From CAXXHQ01 sp963665265 (lineage in GTDB: Bacteria > Planctomycetota > Planctomycetia > Pirellulales > Thermoguttaceae): a DNA stretch of 64,000 bases. The stretch covers positions 744,001 through 808,000 of the forward strand of contig OY762224.2 of NCBI GenBank assembly GCA_963665265.2, written 5' to 3'. Shown here piece by piece: positions 1 through 8,639 of the stretch. The position numbers were made by a program, and so were the translations under genes. The stretch's first letter is position 1; the number at the start of each line of letters is the position of its first letter. The notes beneath the pieces are model-generated. The model was not told the DNA's origin, did not search any database, and saw only the letters and a list, made by a program, of their open reading frames with translations.

Positions 1-386
1 AACGTGCGCTCCCCGCCAAACTCCTTAATAAGCCGTTCTCGTTCAACGAAGAGGAAAAACGTCTCATCCAATCGCATCCGCAAAAAGGATACGAAGAGCT
101 TTGTCGCGTGGACGGACTTTCGTTCGGGCAGCTTATGATGGTCTATCAGCATCACGAACGAATCGACGGCAAAGGCTATCCGGTGCGTCTTGTCGGCGAC
201 GAGATGCACCCCTGGGCGAAAATTTGCGCCGTGGCCGACGTCTTCGAGGCGTTGACGGGCAAGCGACCGTATCGCAAACCGGAGTCGGCCGAAAAAGTTC
301 TCGAAAGTATGGTAAGCGCCGGAGGGACTCATTTCGACAAGGAGATGGTGAAATGTTGGAGCGCGTTGATTCTGCGGAAGCAATAG
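1..386 (+). CDS. HD-GYP domain protein, C-terminal part (start lies left of the window)
   Basis: The frame is open from base 3 and ends in TAG at 384-386, so only about 127 C-terminal residues are visible. They contain the second half of an HD-GYP domain: LPAKLLNKPFSFNEEEKRL matches the conserved lysine/NKP segment, HPQKGYEEL follows, then the signature HHERIDGKGYP and the late AVADVFEALTGKRPYR segment. HD-GYP proteins are metal-dependent phosphodiesterases that hydrolyse cyclic di-GMP. The catalytic HD pair lies outside the window, so activity cannot be judged. The 3' end overlaps the PilZ-like gene by 34 bases in another frame, which suggests coupled translation of a c-di-GMP enzyme and a possible c-di-GMP receptor. 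Confidence 0.9.
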   Translation, partial: RALPAKLLNKPFSFNEEEKRLIQSHPQKGYEELCRVDGLSFGQLMMVYQHHERIDGKGYPVRLVGDEMHPWAKICAVADVFEALTGKRPYRKPESAEKVLESMVSAGGTHFDKEMVKCWSALILRKQ

Positions 387-775
387 ACTCGCTTCTAAAT
401 AAGTTGGGCTGCCGCGTGCAATTGCCTGAAGACGAGAGCGAGTTTCTCGCGGTTCGCGGTCCGCAAGTGAGCGAGTTCGCCGAACAGCGGCAGTTTCCTC
501 GTTACGACTTTCGAGAGAAGGCGTTTCTCTTTTACAAAGATGCCGTTCATGTCGTGTATATGAAAGACATTTCGCACACGAGCTTGGGATTTCTGCATGC
601 CGAGCAGGTTTTTCCGCTCGATCAAATGAAAATCCGCATGTTGAACGGCATGAAGTTCGACGTATCGATCAAACGTTGCCTTCGATTGCAAACGTGCTGT
701 TTTGAATGCGGCGGCGCGATTGAACCGACCGACCGCCTCTCGCCCGATCAACTACGCACGCTCACCGCGAAGTAG
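353..775 (+). CDS. PilZ-like protein, possible c-di-GMP receptor
   Basis: This 140-residue protein starts at an ATG inside the end of the HD-GYP gene. Residues 44-120 look like a PilZ domain. There is an R-x-x-x-R motif (RQFPR, residues 46-50), followed by beta-strand-rich sequence with DISHTSLGF near residues 72-80, the place of the usual [DN]xSxxG motif. The conserved glycine of that motif is serine here, and the next glycine is shifted by two residues. c-di-GMP binding is therefore plausible but weakened. A PilZ partner directly behind an HD-GYP phosphodiesterase makes a compact signalling pair. The start at 353 is the only ATG that keeps the PilZ core without running through the upstream gene. 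Confidence 0.65.
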   Translation: MLERVDSAEAIDSLLNKLGCRVQLPEDESEFLAVRGPQVSEFAEQRQFPRYDFREKAFLFYKDAVHVVYMKDISHTSLGFLHAEQVFPLDQMKIRMLNGMKFDVSIKRCLRLQTCCFECGGAIEPTDRLSPDQLRTLTAK

Positions 776-780
776 GGAGC

Positions 781-848
781 AATCTGTAGAGAGCGCCCCC
801 CGCGACGTTCCGCGAGCAAAAAATCTGTAGGGCGCTCTCCGAGCGCCG
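781..848 (+). repeat. Two imperfect copies of a TGTAGGG-type intergenic repeat
   Basis: The sequence AATCTGTAG followed by a GC-rich hairpin occurs at 781-815 and again at 821-848. The second copy reads TGTAGGGCGCTCTCCGAGCG. Related TGTAGGG-headed sequences occur at about 16353, 17917, 29211, 29237 and 29432, all on the plus strand. No gene is visible here. Confidence 0.5.
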
Positions 849-972
849 TCCGCTTCGCCGTCTTCAAGGGGGTTTTATCGAATTGAAATCATTCCGACGG
901 CTTGACGACGCCTCCAGGGGCGAAGTACAAACATGGCTGAAGACGAATCATCGCCCCTTTGAGACGGAGTGA

Positions 973-1554
973 ATGCCAAGTATGGGAAAGGTAAAGCTAG
1001 ATAGTCGCGTGGCGTGCGTTTTTCCCATGCCGACGGTTTTGGTCGGCACAATCGTCGAGGGTCGGCCGAATTTCGCCGCCGTCGGTTGGATATCCAAAGT
1101 GAACACAAGCCCCTGCCTGTTCGCATTCTCGCTTGGAAAACATCGCACGAACGGCGCGATCGAAGAGCATCGCGAGTTCAGCGTTAATTGGCCCGACGTC
1201 TCGCTTCTCGAAAAGACCGACTATTGCGGAATCGTTTCCGGCGCGAAAACGGATAAGTCGGGAGTGTTTCAGGTTTTTTACGGCGAATCGGACAAGGCCC
1301 CGTTGATCGAAGAATGCCCGATCTGCATGGCGTTCTCGCTTTACGATATCGTGAAGTTGCCCTCGCACACGATGTATATCGGCGAGATGAAAGAAATCTT
1401 CGTCGAAGATCGCGTGTTGACCGACGGCAATCCGGACATCGAGAAAATCAAGCCGTTCACGTTGACGATGCCCGACAACCGCTATTGGGCCGTGGGCGAA
1501 CGTCTCGGCGCCGCTTGGAAGATCGGCAAAAACCTGATCGAAAAGCCGGACTAA
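973..1554 (+). CDS. Flavin reductase family protein (FMN-binding split-barrel)
   Basis: This 193-residue protein has the layout of the DIM6/NTAB flavin reductase-like family, which binds FMN and often reduces flavin with NAD(P)H or acts on unknown substrates. Features seen are the N-terminal PMPTVLVGTIVEGRPN segment, a central ISKVNTSPCLFAFSL strand pair, SVNWPDVSLLEKTDYCG, and the C-terminal MYIGEMKEIFVED and PFTLTMPDNRYWAVGE segments. The length is typical. Two starts are possible: ATG at 973, three bases after GGAG, and ATG at 982, which has a more normal distance from it. The gene stands alone between intergenic repeats and a convergent gene. The substrate cannot be predicted. Confidence 0.8.
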   Translation: MPSMGKVKLDSRVACVFPMPTVLVGTIVEGRPNFAAVGWISKVNTSPCLFAFSLGKHRTNGAIEEHREFSVNWPDVSLLEKTDYCGIVSGAKTDKSGVFQVFYGESDKAPLIEECPICMAFSLYDIVKLPSHTMYIGEMKEIFVEDRVLTDGNPDIEKIKPFTLTMPDNRYWAVGERLGAAWKIGKNLIEKPD

Positions 1555-1643
1555 GCGAAGTGTGCGAATTTGGCCCGTAAAGTCTTCGTTTTGCGACGAG
1601 AGAACGACCGCCCCCGAAAGGCAAAGCCGTTGATTTCAATGAT

Positions 1644-2870
1644 CTATTGCATTTCTTTGAGTCGTTTTTCCAAAGCCGCCTTGGTGTTTTCGAAGACTTT
1701 TTTCTCTTCATCGCTCCAATGTTGCGATTGAATTGCGGCAATCGATTGGCGGAGTTCGTCTTTTGTTAGTACGGGCGCGAGGAGTAAGAGCGAGTCCGCC
1801 GCGTAATTGCGAAGGATTCTTAGGCCCGATCCGACGTCATGCCAATAACTCTTGTCGGAAATGCCGGCGATTGCAAGATGCGCAATCTTTCGACGTTCTT
1901 CAAACGGACATTTTTCGGCCAAAGCGGCCATGCAAGATACGGCATGCAAATCAAACGTTTGATCGTTCAATCCTTTGGTCAGTAATGCGTACGCTTTCGT
2001 GACGTGAGTTACGTTTGTAAGATGCCCGCAATTGTCCAGAAAGGCTCGGACGGCCATCTCTTGAAACATGCGTTTTGCAGGGCAACGTGTTTCGCTGAGC
2101 GAGGTTTTCCATTCTTCCGGCTTCAGGCGATTAGACTTTTGCAAATCTTCGACGACGGCAAGCAGCAGATCGACAGCTTCGTTTTCGCGAGCGTTTTTTA
2201 CGTCAAAATGGCGAATGAGGTCACCTAATAAGATAATGCCCATACGGCGACGCTCGTAGCTTGCGGAACGGACGTTTGCCACGGCCTTGTCGCAGGCTTG
2301 GTCAACTTGCTTCGCGGTCAATAGGTCAGTATTTTGCGAGAGCGAGCCAATAGCTCGACCGGCAGCCTGACCGACATCAGAATTTGCGTTCGCGGCGTCG
2401 GCAAGCGCTCGCGGAAAAAGGCGTGAGACGTAAGATTGGGTTAATTGGGATTGCACCAACCGCAACGTATTATCGAATTCTTTGCGATCGTTCAGTTTGA
2501 GGGAATAGCACAATTTCTCGACGGCGAGATACGTCCATTGTAGGTCTTTAATATCGTTCGATGAAAAACTTTTTTCGATAAGAGAGAAATCGGCTTCGCT
2601 CAAGTCGGAGCGAACCCCGGCTCCCAATTCTTGTAACCTTTTGCGTTCTCGGTCGGATAGAGATATTTGTCGGGCAATGGATGGAGAGGTATTGCTTTCA
2701 GGCATTGTAGCGGCAACTGGCGGCGGAACGTCGCCTGCCGGAACGACGTCGTTCATTGCCTCGACATTCCAGGGATTGTCGGGGATGAGCGTCGGCCTCT
2801 CTTCGGCGAACGCAGACGTGGAGGAGGCGGAAATCAGTAGAAGCGTCGCCAATCTGAAATATACGGCCAT
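1644..2870 (-). CDS. Secreted helical protein of unknown function
   Basis: I do not recognise the family. From the ATG at 2870 the protein has 408 residues and begins with a clear signal peptide (MAVYFRLATLLLISASS, then AFA before EERP). A GTG 12 codons upstream (2906) would put extra charged residues before the signal peptide and is less likely. The mature part is mostly amphipathic helix with segments such as RRMGIILLGDLIRHF and ALAEKCPFEERRKIAHLAI, which resemble HEAT-type helical repeats. That is an impression only. Its neighbour on the same strand is a lipoprotein, about 120 bases away across a hairpin repeat, so a shared envelope role is possible but unproven. Confidence 0.7.
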   Translation of the reverse strand: MAVYFRLATLLLISASSTSAFAEERPTLIPDNPWNVEAMNDVVPAGDVPPPVAATMPESNTSPSIARQISLSDRERKRLQELGAGVRSDLSEADFSLIEKSFSSNDIKDLQWTYLAVEKLCYSLKLNDRKEFDNTLRLVQSQLTQSYVSRLFPRALADAANANSDVGQAAGRAIGSLSQNTDLLTAKQVDQACDKAVANVRSASYERRRMGIILLGDLIRHFDVKNARENEAVDLLLAVVEDLQKSNRLKPEEWKTSLSETRCPAKRMFQEMAVRAFLDNCGHLTNVTHVTKAYALLTKGLNDQTFDLHAVSCMAALAEKCPFEERRKIAHLAIAGISDKSYWHDVGSGLRILRNYAADSLLLLAPVLTKDELRQSIAAIQSQHWSDEEKKVFENTKAALEKRLKEMQ

Positions 2871-2910
2871 GTTCGTCTTTCGTTGAGCAATCTGCGAATC
2901 CGCCACGCGG

Positions 2911-2963
2911 CTTTAGTCCCGAAGGGACGGCGTAGCACAGCCGTGGGCGTCAGCCCACGGGAG
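2911..2963. repeat. Intergenic double-hairpin repeat
   Basis: Two short hairpins follow each other: GTCCC-GAA-GGGAC, then CCGTGGG-CGTCAG-CCCACGG. The same type (a GTCCC/GGGAC hairpin next to a second GC-rich hairpin) occurs at 54884-54974 and 55987-56077. It lies between two minus-strand genes. Confidence 0.6.
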
Positions 2964-2989
2964 AAGATCGTGAAAAGAAATCGCGTCGT

Positions 2990-3484
2990 CTATTCCCCGC
3001 TCTTCGACGAGAACCGAAATAGGGCGGGCGGACCGGGCGCGACCTTCTCCTGCTTCGGCGAATCAATATCGACCGCCGGACCGACCGATTCCGACGTGAT
3101 CTTCGGTTGATCCCCCTTGCGAATTTGCTCGGCGACGGCCGCCCGATAGACGGTCGCCTCTTGCATCGTGATCAGGTTATCGCCGTTCGTGTCGCAGGCC
3201 GTGATTTGATCGTTGTAGACCGCGTTGTTCGAAGGCTCGGCCGTGCTCGAATACCAGAAGACGAACGGAACGGCCGCGACCTGGAGGTTGGACTGCTGCT
3301 TATGGGCTTGCATTTCATGTACGCCGCCTAAAAAATACCGCTTCGCTTGCTCCGATTCGAATTGTACGGCTGCCTGCGACTCCTTTTCCCGCTCGACGCG
3401 GGTGTTATGTCGCACGAAGAGGCAACCGGATGACGCGCAGAACGCGGCCACGCATAGCGGAAAGGCGATATACAGGCGTTTCAC
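2990..3484 (-). CDS. Small lipoprotein with one EF-hand-like loop
   Basis: The 164-residue product starts with a type II signal peptide. MKRLYIAFPLCVAAFC leads to the lipobox ASSGC, so Cys21 is the likely lipidated residue. Residues 25-60 are charged and helical. DTNGDNLITMQEA (about residues 98-110) is a textbook EF-hand-like calcium loop with acidic residues at the ligand positions. The C-terminus is rich in proline and lysine and looks disordered. Planctomycetes often carry single EF-hand or dockerin-like loops in surface proteins. The function is unknown. It is probably an envelope lipoprotein that binds calcium. Confidence 0.75.
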   Translation of the reverse strand: MKRLYIAFPLCVAAFCASSGCLFVRHNTRVEREKESQAAVQFESEQAKRYFLGGVHEMQAHKQQSNLQVAAVPFVFWYSSTAEPSNNAVYNDQITACDTNGDNLITMQEATVYRAAVAEQIRKGDQPKITSESVGPAVDIDSPKQEKVAPGPPALFRFSSKSGE

Positions 3485-3883
3485 GACGAAACTCCGAAAA
3501 TTTACTTCCCGATTGAAGAAATCGTCAGGACGGGAACTACCCCATTATGACTGGAATGGTAATCGAGGTCGTCGCCTCGGGCAAGAGCAACTTTTCGAGG
3601 AGAATACGGCGTTGTTCCGCAAATGAATGCGAAAGAGTGAAAATAGCTTCACCGGTGGAATACCGGCTCGTGATCTGGTAAATTCGGCGAACCTCCCTGA
3701 AATTTCTCCGCCGTTTCTTCTTGCACCGCTGGCCTGACCCTTCATGCCTGTCGGCGCGACGAACTACGGGACGTCCCGTCCCGCGGCGCTCGTCGAAACG
3801 GAACGTATTTTAGCGCCGCGATCAAATATCATAACTGCATCCGCACGAACTTTCTTATCATCGATTAAGAACGGAGACCTGCA
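3485..3883. other. Intergenic region without recognisable gene
   Basis: About 400 bases separate the divergent lipoprotein and beta-lactamase-like genes. Promoters for both must lie here, but I see no convincing -35/-10 pair. Near 3770-3785 there is a small GACGTCCCGTC hairpin-like stretch. The plus-strand gene has a good ribosome-binding site (GGAG at about 3872). Confidence 0.5.
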
Positions 3884-5128
3884 ATGAATTCCAGAAAACG
3901 CTTAAATACGACGTTGATCGCTGCTCTGGCGTTTTTCGCCTGCATGCCGATTCGCGGGGCCGAGGAGGCGAGGCCTTCGCTTGAACGGAAGATCGACCAG
4001 GCTTTCGATAGCGCGATTTCCGAACGAAGGATCGTCGGCGGCGTCGTGATCGTCGTGCAAGACGGCAAAGTCGTCTATCGCAAGGCGAAGGGACTTGCAG
4101 ACCGGGAAAATAATCGGCCCATGAAGGAAGACGCTGTGTTTCGCCTAGCGTCGATGTCGAAGCCCTTGGTCTCCGCCGCCGCGCTTCGCTTGATCGACCA
4201 GGGAAAGCTGAAATTAGACGACCCGGTCGACAAATGGATTCCCGATTTCCTCCCGCGTCTAAAGGACGGCAAAAGGCCTAACATAACCATCTTCAACCTG
4301 CTGACGCATACTTCGGGCCTCGACTACACGTTTTCGGAAGATAAAAACGGGCCGTACCATCGACTCCGCGTCTCGGACGGCCTGAACGACGTCGGCATAT
4401 CGCTCGAAGAAAACGTTCGCCGCATCTCGGCCGCCCCCCTGCTCTTCGCGCCGGGAACCGAATGGCGGTACTCGCTATCGATCGACGTGCTCGGCCGCGT
4501 GATTGAAAAAGTTACTCAAGCCGATTTGGCCGAAAGCGTCGCCCAATTAGTTACGAAGCCGCTGAATATGCGCGACACGGGTTTTTACGCGACCGACGCG
4601 GCTCGACTCGCCGTTCCCTATGTGGACGGAAAACCGGCCCCCGTAAAAATGGCCGATCCCTATTCTCTTCCCGTCGGCAATAGCACGATCGAATTTTCTC
4701 CGTCCAGAGCGTTGAAAAAAGACGCGTATCCATCCGGCGGCGCCGGAATGGTCGGCGCCGCCGACGATTACGCCCTCTTCTTGGAAACGCTACGGAAAGG
4801 GGGCGCTCCGTTGTTGAAGCCGGAAACGTGCGGCAAAATATTTTCCAACACGCTCGGCGACATGAAGATATCGGCCCGGGGACCAGGATGGGGTTGGGGA
4901 TTGTTAGCCGCCTATCTGAAAGATCAAAAAACGGCACACGCCCTCTCCCATGTCGGAACGATTGAATGGGGCGGCGTTTACGGGCATGCTTGGTGGGTCG
5001 ATTCGGAAGCCAAATTGACGGTCGTCATTTTAACGAACACTGCGTTGGAAGGAATGAGCGGCAAGTTCCCGAACGACGTGAAACAAGCCGTCTACGAAGA
5101 TGCTAACGGAGTCCCTCGCAGCCGGTAA
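3884..5128 (+). CDS. Serine hydrolase of the class C beta-lactamase / penicillin-binding family
   Basis: The protein has 414 residues and an N-terminal signal peptide ending near RGAEEA. The active-site SxxK is SMSK at residues 90-93, with Ser90 the predicted nucleophile and Lys93 the general base. The second motif, normally YxN, appears as YSL at residues 196-198, so the asparagine is missing. The third motif is replaced by HVG in SHVGTIEWGGVYGHAWW. Family members include AmpC enzymes, D-aminopeptidases and esterases (EstB). With YSL instead of YSN, an esterase or peptidase role is more likely than true beta-lactamase activity. Start choice is supported by GGAG twelve bases upstream. It is convergent with the following gene. 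Confidence 0.85.
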   Translation: MNSRKRLNTTLIAALAFFACMPIRGAEEARPSLERKIDQAFDSAISERRIVGGVVIVVQDGKVVYRKAKGLADRENNRPMKEDAVFRLASMSKPLVSAAALRLIDQGKLKLDDPVDKWIPDFLPRLKDGKRPNITIFNLLTHTSGLDYTFSEDKNGPYHRLRVSDGLNDVGISLEENVRRISAAPLLFAPGTEWRYSLSIDVLGRVIEKVTQADLAESVAQLVTKPLNMRDTGFYATDAARLAVPYVDGKPAPVKMADPYSLPVGNSTIEFSPSRALKKDAYPSGGAGMVGAADDYALFLETLRKGGAPLLKPETCGKIFSNTLGDMKISARGPGWGWGLLAAYLKDQKTAHALSHVGTIEWGGVYGHAWWVDSEAKLTVVILTNTALEGMSGKFPNDVKQAVYEDANGVPRSR

Positions 5129-5147
5129 AATCGTAGCCGCGTTCAAG

Positions 5148-6896
5148 TCACTCGTCCTCTTTGATGCACGCTCGAACGCTGCCAGGGTTGATGGGCACGA
5201 CGCTTAGCAGGTCGAACGGTTTCTTCCCTGTTAGGCGGTGCGTCGCATGAAACGTCACGCCGCCGGCTTTGAGCCGCTCGCTAAAAGGTTCGTGGAAGAA
5301 TTGGAAATCAATTTCGACGTCCCCTTTGTCGCGAAGAAAAGCCATTTGCGAGTAGGTTTGACGAGTGGCGTCGATTTCCCATTGAAAATGAACGAAGGCG
5401 ATCAGAATCGAATTGATTAGCAGGACGGTTGCCACGGCGCCAGCCGCTAGGCGTTCAAATTTTCGACAAGCCGGAGCAAGAGCGGCGATGACGGCGACGA
5501 TCGGGAGCCACCAAAAATGCGGCACGAACCTCGCCCACCACGTATGACGGCTGATCGTCAACGAGACGACGATTACGCCGACGGTAAGAAGAAGGACTTC
5601 TCGCGGAATGCTGCGCCGGTAAAACGCGATCGCCAGCAACGGAAGGCTTATGATTAAAGCGCCGCTAAAGAGCGGGCCGAATCCGGCGATCCTTTCTTCA
5701 TGGTAGCGGTACTCGCCGAAATCTGTCCAGCTTGCGCAGAAAGGCCACATCAGCTCCACGGGATTGCCGACGTAAAATGCGCCGGGATGGCCGAAGATCG
5801 AATAAAAATGGCGATGCCATGCGCTGCGCCCCATCATGTTTCGCGGCGTTTCATAGAGCTCAACCGGATCGCGACCTTGCTGGTCATGACTGGGAAACGT
5901 CTTCGTTCCGGCAAGCGGATAGAACGGATGATTGCGATGCACGGTATTCGTGACGTAAGGGTTATAGCCGAACAAGAGCACGCCGAACGCCAGAGTCGCG
6001 ATTTGCAGGAGCGCGTATTTGAAAAGCAAGTCGCGTCGTTTGATAAGAACGTATAATCCGCCGGCGGCGCAAAAGAGGCAAAAGAAAACTACGCCCGTGA
6101 GCTTAACGTTCATCAGCAAGATGGCTGAAGAAATCATGACGCAAAGAATCAAGGGGCTTCTTCTCTTGAAATAGACTGCTAACGCGGCGGCGAAACAGGC
6201 GAGGAACGATACTAAAAGACCGTCTACCAAATAGGTCGGCATTTCGCACGTAACGACAGGATTCAACGCGACGAGAACGGCCACGAGGACCGACTTTCGC
6301 TTGCTCATATCGAAGTCGAGGCAGGCGGCCGTTACGGTGAAAAGCGTCACGGCCGTCATGATCCACGACTCCGGCTTGCACCATTCGACGTCGTTCGTCA
6401 TCTGAAATAGCGCGAGCGACGCGTACCACGATCCTTTGGCGTAATGCCGCAACCAATCCTGGAGATGCGGCGTAAATTCGCGCATCGGATCGCGAAGCGG
6501 ATTCCATCCGTGCGCCATTTGATAGACGGCGGTTTGGTGATACCAGAGCCCGTCCCACGACATGTCGAAAAATGCCGCCGAGAGCGGCCATGCGATCGCC
6601 GCGACGATGACGGCGATCAAGGGCGCCCAAAGCGACTGACGGCCGCGCATGCCTTCTCGCCGTGCAAATAAAACGCCGCCGACTAACGCGACGAGAAAAG
6701 CGACCGACGCCGTGAACGCCGGCACGGTTACGCCGAAGGAAAAGCAGAAGAGGACGCCAAGATGCGTTAGACAAAAAAAGAGCAGGAAAATAGCCGCGAC
6801 CGTCCAGCATCGCGTCGCCCAAACGTCGCTTGTCGATTTTCGTTCGGCGAGGGAATCGTAATAAGTAATAATAGAGCTACTCGACGAATCGTTCAT
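5148..6896 (-). CDS. Polytopic membrane protein, GT-C glycosyltransferase-like
   Basis: The protein has 582 residues and about 11-12 hydrophobic segments after a short polar N-terminus (MNDSSSSSIITYYDS). The first large extracytoplasmic loop contains DMSWDGLWYHQTAVYQMAHG. Acidic and aromatic residues at that place are typical of GT-C fold glycosyltransferases that use lipid-linked sugars, although the exact family is not recognisable to me. The C-terminal part after the last membrane helix is a short soluble domain. The start is preceded by GGAG. The gene follows the sigma-LamG fusion by 45 bases on the same strand, so the two are probably co-transcribed. The sugar and acceptor are unknown. 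Confidence 0.65.
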   Translation of the reverse strand: MNDSSSSSIITYYDSLAERKSTSDVWATRCWTVAAIFLLFFCLTHLGVLFCFSFGVTVPAFTASVAFLVALVGGVLFARREGMRGRQSLWAPLIAVIVAAIAWPLSAAFFDMSWDGLWYHQTAVYQMAHGWNPLRDPMREFTPHLQDWLRHYAKGSWYASLALFQMTNDVEWCKPESWIMTAVTLFTVTAACLDFDMSKRKSVLVAVLVALNPVVTCEMPTYLVDGLLVSFLACFAAALAVYFKRRSPLILCVMISSAILLMNVKLTGVVFFCLFCAAGGLYVLIKRRDLLFKYALLQIATLAFGVLLFGYNPYVTNTVHRNHPFYPLAGTKTFPSHDQQGRDPVELYETPRNMMGRSAWHRHFYSIFGHPGAFYVGNPVELMWPFCASWTDFGEYRYHEERIAGFGPLFSGALIISLPLLAIAFYRRSIPREVLLLTVGVIVVSLTISRHTWWARFVPHFWWLPIVAVIAALAPACRKFERLAAGAVATVLLINSILIAFVHFQWEIDATRQTYSQMAFLRDKGDVEIDFQFFHEPFSERLKAGGVTFHATHRLTGKKPFDLLSVVPINPGSVRACIKEDE

Positions 6897-6941
6897 TGCG
6901 TTCGCTCCGGAGGATTCGACGGCGTCCGATTCGGCGAACGC

Positions 6942-8393
6942 CTATCGTTGCGATTTGAAGAGAAATTGAACTTCTTCGGCCGAAAGCGCGCGATCCCAGA
7001 TCATCGGTTCGTCGATGATTCCCCGGAACGAGGTTCCGAGATCGGGCTCGCCCAAATTCGAGCGATTGCGACCGATCACGAGATTGAATTTCGCGGCCCC
7101 GACCTCGTCGGGCTTATTCCAGCGCAAGGCCGCCCCCTGTTGGACGCCGTCGACGTAGAGCCGTTGCTCCGTTCCGTCGAAGGTGGCGACGATATGACGC
7201 CAGTTTTCGTCGACGACTTTCTTCTTACTGTAATTGATGTGCTCGCCGCCGGTTATTTCGATGGCCGCCAAGCCTCGCATCCATTTGCTCTTGTCCACGT
7301 CGCCGGCGACGCTCATCGCGTAACCTTTGGCGTACGACTTGTCGAATATCCTCCGCCATGTGGCGTCGGAGTAATCGGTTTTAATCCAAGCCGATAGCGT
7401 GATTCGCTTCGGATTCAACGAAGCGGCGTCGGCGACCTCAATTTGGTCGCCGTCGGCGGCGAATTGGTAGGCGCCCCCTTTTTTTCCCTCCGGCGTCCAA
7501 TGCGCGCCCGAAACCTTACCGTGGTTATTTCGGCCGCTGCCGTCAGTCACTTTGTTTTCCGGCTCCGCTTGATCGAAAGAGAGGTGCAAGACTAAGCCTT
7601 GCCGAAGACTTTCCGCAGTTACTGCCTCAGGCGCTTTTCCGGCGGCGAAGAAAACGGCGCTCGAAATAACCGCGACGCTTGCCGTCGCCGCTAGTGCGAC
7701 GAAGACCGTTTTCACGCCAAGATAACTCTTTAGAAGTCCCGCGACGGTCGTTTTTTTTACGCCCGAAACGCCCGCCAATGCCATTTTCATGAGCGAGGTC
7801 GAGAGGCTCGCAGGAACCGTCGCCGAGGCTTGCGATGTAAGCAATGTCGGCAACGCCGCCGCCCCGCATACGACGCCGTTTTGTTTTAGTAGTTGGCGGA
7901 GCATTTCGATTCCCAACTCCAATCGCCTAGACACCGTGGCTTGATTGACGCCCAGATCGGCTCCGATTTCGGTCTGCGTGCGTCCTAACAAAAAGCGTTG
8001 GACCAACGGATCGCGAAGATGACTCGGCAATTCCGCCAAAGCGGCGTCCACGTGCGGCGCTATCTGCTCCCACGTCGGAGCGGATTCCGGAATGGCGGAC
8101 TTCGCCGTACGTTCCTCGCATCTTTTGCGCGACGCTTCCGCCCGATTCACGTCCAGCGAGCGATTTAAAGCGACTCGATGAAGCCAGCCTGGCAGCGACC
8201 CTTGTATCGCGGCGGCTTGACGCGCTAGCCGCAAAAAGCAATCTTGCGCGACGTCTTCGGCCGTCGCCGCGTTTTTCGTCACTCGCAAGGCGACCGAAAA
8301 TACCAGCGTCGAATATTTCTTAACCAGCAGAGCGAACGCCTCGGCGTCTTGCGAGCGGGCGTAACGCAATAGTAATGCTTGGTCTTCCGACAT
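6942..8393 (-). CDS. ECF sigma factor fused to a transmembrane helix and an extracytoplasmic LamG domain
   Basis: The protein has 483 residues. Residues 5-95 form sigma region 2, including VFSVALRVTKNAATAEDVAQDCFLRL, and residues 110-170 form region 4 with the helix-turn-helix RTQTEIGADLGVNQATVSRRL. After an Ala/Ser-rich linker (about 175-225) a single membrane helix spans about 228-250. Residues 266-480 form a LamG/concanavalin-like jelly roll (LVLHLSFDQ, ITLSAWIKTD, WRHIVATFDG, RLYVDGV, IDEPMIWDRALSAEEV). The fusion implies a sigma factor tethered to the membrane with an outside ligand-binding domain, possibly released or gated by carbohydrate. Fused ECF sigma factors are known in planctomycetes. 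The mechanism here is inferred. AAGGA precedes the start. Confidence 0.9.
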   Translation of the reverse strand: MSEDQALLLRYARSQDAEAFALLVKKYSTLVFSVALRVTKNAATAEDVAQDCFLRLARQAAAIQGSLPGWLHRVALNRSLDVNRAEASRKRCEERTAKSAIPESAPTWEQIAPHVDAALAELPSHLRDPLVQRFLLGRTQTEIGADLGVNQATVSRRLELGIEMLRQLLKQNGVVCGAAALPTLLTSQASATVPASLSTSLMKMALAGVSGVKKTTVAGLLKSYLGVKTVFVALAATASVAVISSAVFFAAGKAPEAVTAESLRQGLVLHLSFDQAEPENKVTDGSGRNNHGKVSGAHWTPEGKKGGAYQFAADGDQIEVADAASLNPKRITLSAWIKTDYSDATWRRIFDKSYAKGYAMSVAGDVDKSKWMRGLAAIEITGGEHINYSKKKVVDENWRHIVATFDGTEQRLYVDGVQQGAALRWNKPDEVGAAKFNLVIGRNRSNLGEPDLGTSFRGIIDEPMIWDRALSAEEVQFLFKSQR

Positions 8394-8565
8394 GAATTAT
8401 TCCTTCGGAGCTCCTCGAAAGGCGACTTCCGTAATATATGACGCCGCGCTCGGCTATATTATGCACGAAATAATCGCTTTTCGAAAAGGATTTTGCGTCG
8501 GAGCCGATGCGACGGAGAATTCCGCGATAAACGGCGGCGACGGCGATATTATCCTCGCCAGCCGA

Positions 8566-8605
8566 CAAATAAAGCAGGCCGGCGTTCTTTCAAACGTCGG
8601 CCTGC
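8566..8605 (-). terminator. Rho-independent terminator after the FadL-like gene
   Basis: A 13-base stem (8574-8586 pairing with 8593-8605, one G-T pair) closes a six-base loop. On the minus strand it is followed by TTTATTTG. It lies 35 bases beyond the stop of the porin gene and in the correct orientation. Confidence 0.8.
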
Positions 8606-8639
8606 GAGGAGTCGCTATTTCAAACGATTTTCGTCGAGG

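Noticed and set aside
3884..5128. True class C beta-lactamase
   Set aside because: The YxN motif is YSL and the third motif is not KTG, so esterase or peptidase activity is more likely.
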